Part shown: positions 62,443 through 64,000 of the stretch, in pieces
Layout: every line of letters begins with the position of its first letter
How positions within the stretch are numbered: the stretch's first letter is position 1
Source of the DNA: Limnoperna fortunei
Lineage: Eukaryota; Mollusca; Bivalvia; Mytilida; Modiolidae
Direction: 5' to 3'
Assembly (NCBI GenBank): GCA_944474755.1
Contig: OX104123.1
Span: forward strand, 63,729,898 to 63,793,897
Length of the DNA stretch: 64,000 nt
Translations under genes and position numbers: made by a program
Notes under the pieces: model-generated
Seen by the model: the letters and a program-made list of their open reading frames with translations, nothing else
Databases searched by the model: none
Told to the model about the DNA's origin: nothing

Positions 62443-63276
62443 TTGGATTTAACTGTTTATTCTGTAAGTGGGTTGGTTTCGGTTTGATTTCCAATAACTT
62501 GAACTTTCCTTCACTGAAAAAACCTGAAAACAATCCATGTGATGGTTGGGAATTTGTTGATTACTTCAGAGCAATGCAGCAAGTGAATTTTACATATACA
62601 TACAACAAATAATGTAATGACATTAAAGGATAATCACTTGTAATTCTAACATAATTATTGATGATGCTTAGTTTTGTAAAAGAAACAATAAAAGATGAAT
62701 ACTTTGCTTTAACGTTGTAAAGTTAACTATGCCAAATGCTAATTTTGTCTACTCAACTCCCCACAAAATTTGTAAAGTATTTAGATGTTTTTAAATTGTG
62801 AATTTTTCAGACAGTCACTAAAGGCAACAGTTTCAGTCGATTTTACTTTTGCTTGTATCCTCAGCAAGATGATAAGATCTGCAAATAGAATTATATTTGT
62901 GTTTGAATTCTACATAAAGAAAAAGAAGTTTTTGTAGAAAACAATGGCATAAATAAAAAGACCTTCTTTAAACATGACAATTGGTACAAAGAAACATGAA
63001 CATGTTCTTCAATTAGGTATCTTTAAGTGTTAAGTTGAATTTTTGTTTTAAATTAACCTAATTGTTAAGAAGTTAAAAAATATTGAATACTATTAAACAA
63101 GTTCAGACTACTATTACAAAAAAAATCGTTAATCGCAACAAAGCTCATTCCGTTACTGAACCCAGTGGGGTTGCTATAGTTATTTTTTAATTTGTTGTAG
63201 TTTGATGAAACTTCTGTACAAAAGATTGTAAATTTGCCAGCACAAAAAATCATGTAAAATACTTACACACAATTTC
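62443..63276. other. No recognisable gene
   Basis: AT-rich. The small open frame at 62430-62612 starts inside the MITE flank and is unsupported. Confidence 0.4.
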
Positions 63277-63387
63277 TCAATTTTTGGTAATAACGTCAAC
63301 CCTTATTTGTTGAAATGTGTTTGTAGGGAAGATTGATGCCGGTATATGATCTGGACTTATGAATTGTCTGCTATTTCGAGCAAGTTC
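63277..63387 (-). CDS. Candidate terminal exon, unknown gene
   Basis: A catttccag acceptor precedes a single open frame encoding ELARNSRQFISPDHIPASIF and ending at TGA. The other two frames stop early, but the exon is only 37 codons and has no recognised family. Confidence 0.25.
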   Translation of the reverse strand, partial: ELARNSRQFISPDHIPASIFPTNTFQQIRVDVITKN

Positions 63388-64000
63388 CTGGAAATGAAAT
63401 GCAAAATATTGGTAAATTTCATACTATTGAAGTGCAGGTAGTTATTTTGCTAAATTGTATATAAATACAAATGTGTATATAGTAATGATATAAATTACCT
63501 ATACACAATTTTAATAAAACTGAAATTTACAATATTATATTCACGCATTGTCAGTAAAAAGTGGACACATCTGCCAGTACGTGGTAAAATGAGAATATTT
63601 GTCTGCAATAAATTGTTTGGTTCTGACACTTAAAGTGACAGGTGATTTGCCGTGGTGCAAACTATTGTGTTCTGGCTTTAAGGTATCGACCGACTATTGA
63701 AGAATTGTTGTGTTCTTTAGCATGTGGGTAAATCATTTTAAGGTGACGCGGAGCATACTAAAATTGAAATTTTAATCCAATATCCCTTATTTGTTTTAAA
63801 TATTCATTGATGCATGTTTTAACAAACCAACTTAATTCAAAGCCAAACTATTTGAAACACGCACTGTGATATCGTTATGCAATTGAGGACTGATAATAAT
63901 AAACTATAACTGGTGTTCATAAAAAAAATTCGAGAATTTATTAATGAAATAACTTCTTTCAAATTTGTTCATTATTTCATACTCAATCATGCAAATATTA

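Noticed and set aside
1..64000. CRISPR arrays, operons, bacterial promoters and terminators
   Set aside because: Spliced genes, LINEs and SINEs show eukaryotic DNA; the tandem repeats present are not spacer-repeat arrays.

Overview
This is eukaryotic DNA, AT-rich and very repeat-rich, with GT-AG introns and no prokaryotic signatures. The repeat tails (a conserved block containing 'atagctgaaat' followed by 'gttaaac' and a tgat/atca microsatellite), a tRNA-headed SINE carrying the same tail, a NADAR exon pair and the types of LINE present suggest a bivalve mollusc, perhaps mytilid. The taxonomic call is inference from repeat style.

The main discovery is a nested set of mobile elements between 12.3 and 39.9 kb. 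The outermost layer is a ~5.1 kb non-coding repeat present in at least three copies (12.3-39.9 kb interrupted, 39.9-43.7 kb, 50.6-55.7 kb, plus a partial fourth). Copy 1 is interrupted by a 5'-truncated non-LTR retrotransposon ('LINE B', 13341-34700), and copies 2 and 3 retain the empty site. LINE B is interrupted inside its coding sequence by an ~18 kb DNA transposon (15393-33465). That transposon has 25-bp terminal inverted repeats (22/25 matching) and a TTAA target duplication, and removing it restores the LINE B reading frame across the junction. It carries two convergent, intron-containing genes that each start just inside a terminus: a ~240-aa protein ending in a P2X7-type cytoplasmic 'ballast' cysteine domain (+ strand), and a ~718-aa transposase-like protein in 12 phase-compatible exons (- strand). 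TTAA targets and the protein motifs suggest the Kolobok superfamily (inference). The transposon is itself invaded by a full-length 6.1 kb LINE ('LINE A', 24109-30193, 12-bp TSD), which splits a coding exon of the transposase, by a Tigger/pogo-like remnant (30807-31669), by a 474-bp MITE with 9-bp TSDs, and by a smaller foldback element.

Other regions. 1-2.2 kb: two exons of a NADAR-domain gene, a 511-bp SINE-like element, and a candidate SGNH-type exon. 2.2-4.2 kb: a second, 5'-truncated LINE A with a 13-bp TSD. 6.6-8.4 kb: an inverted, near-identical copy of the LINE B/transposon junction segment at 13.8-15.6 kb, forming a ~9.1 kb inverted repeat. 8.4-12.3 kb: decayed SINE-like copies. 43.7-50.6 kb: sequence outside the 5.1 kb repeat, with low-confidence small gene models, a decayed LINE ('LINE C') and hairpin elements. 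55.7-64 kb: the fragmentary fourth repeat copy, a tRNA-derived SINE, further MITEs, and two weak coding remnants. No rRNA, tRNA genes or CRISPR arrays were seen.
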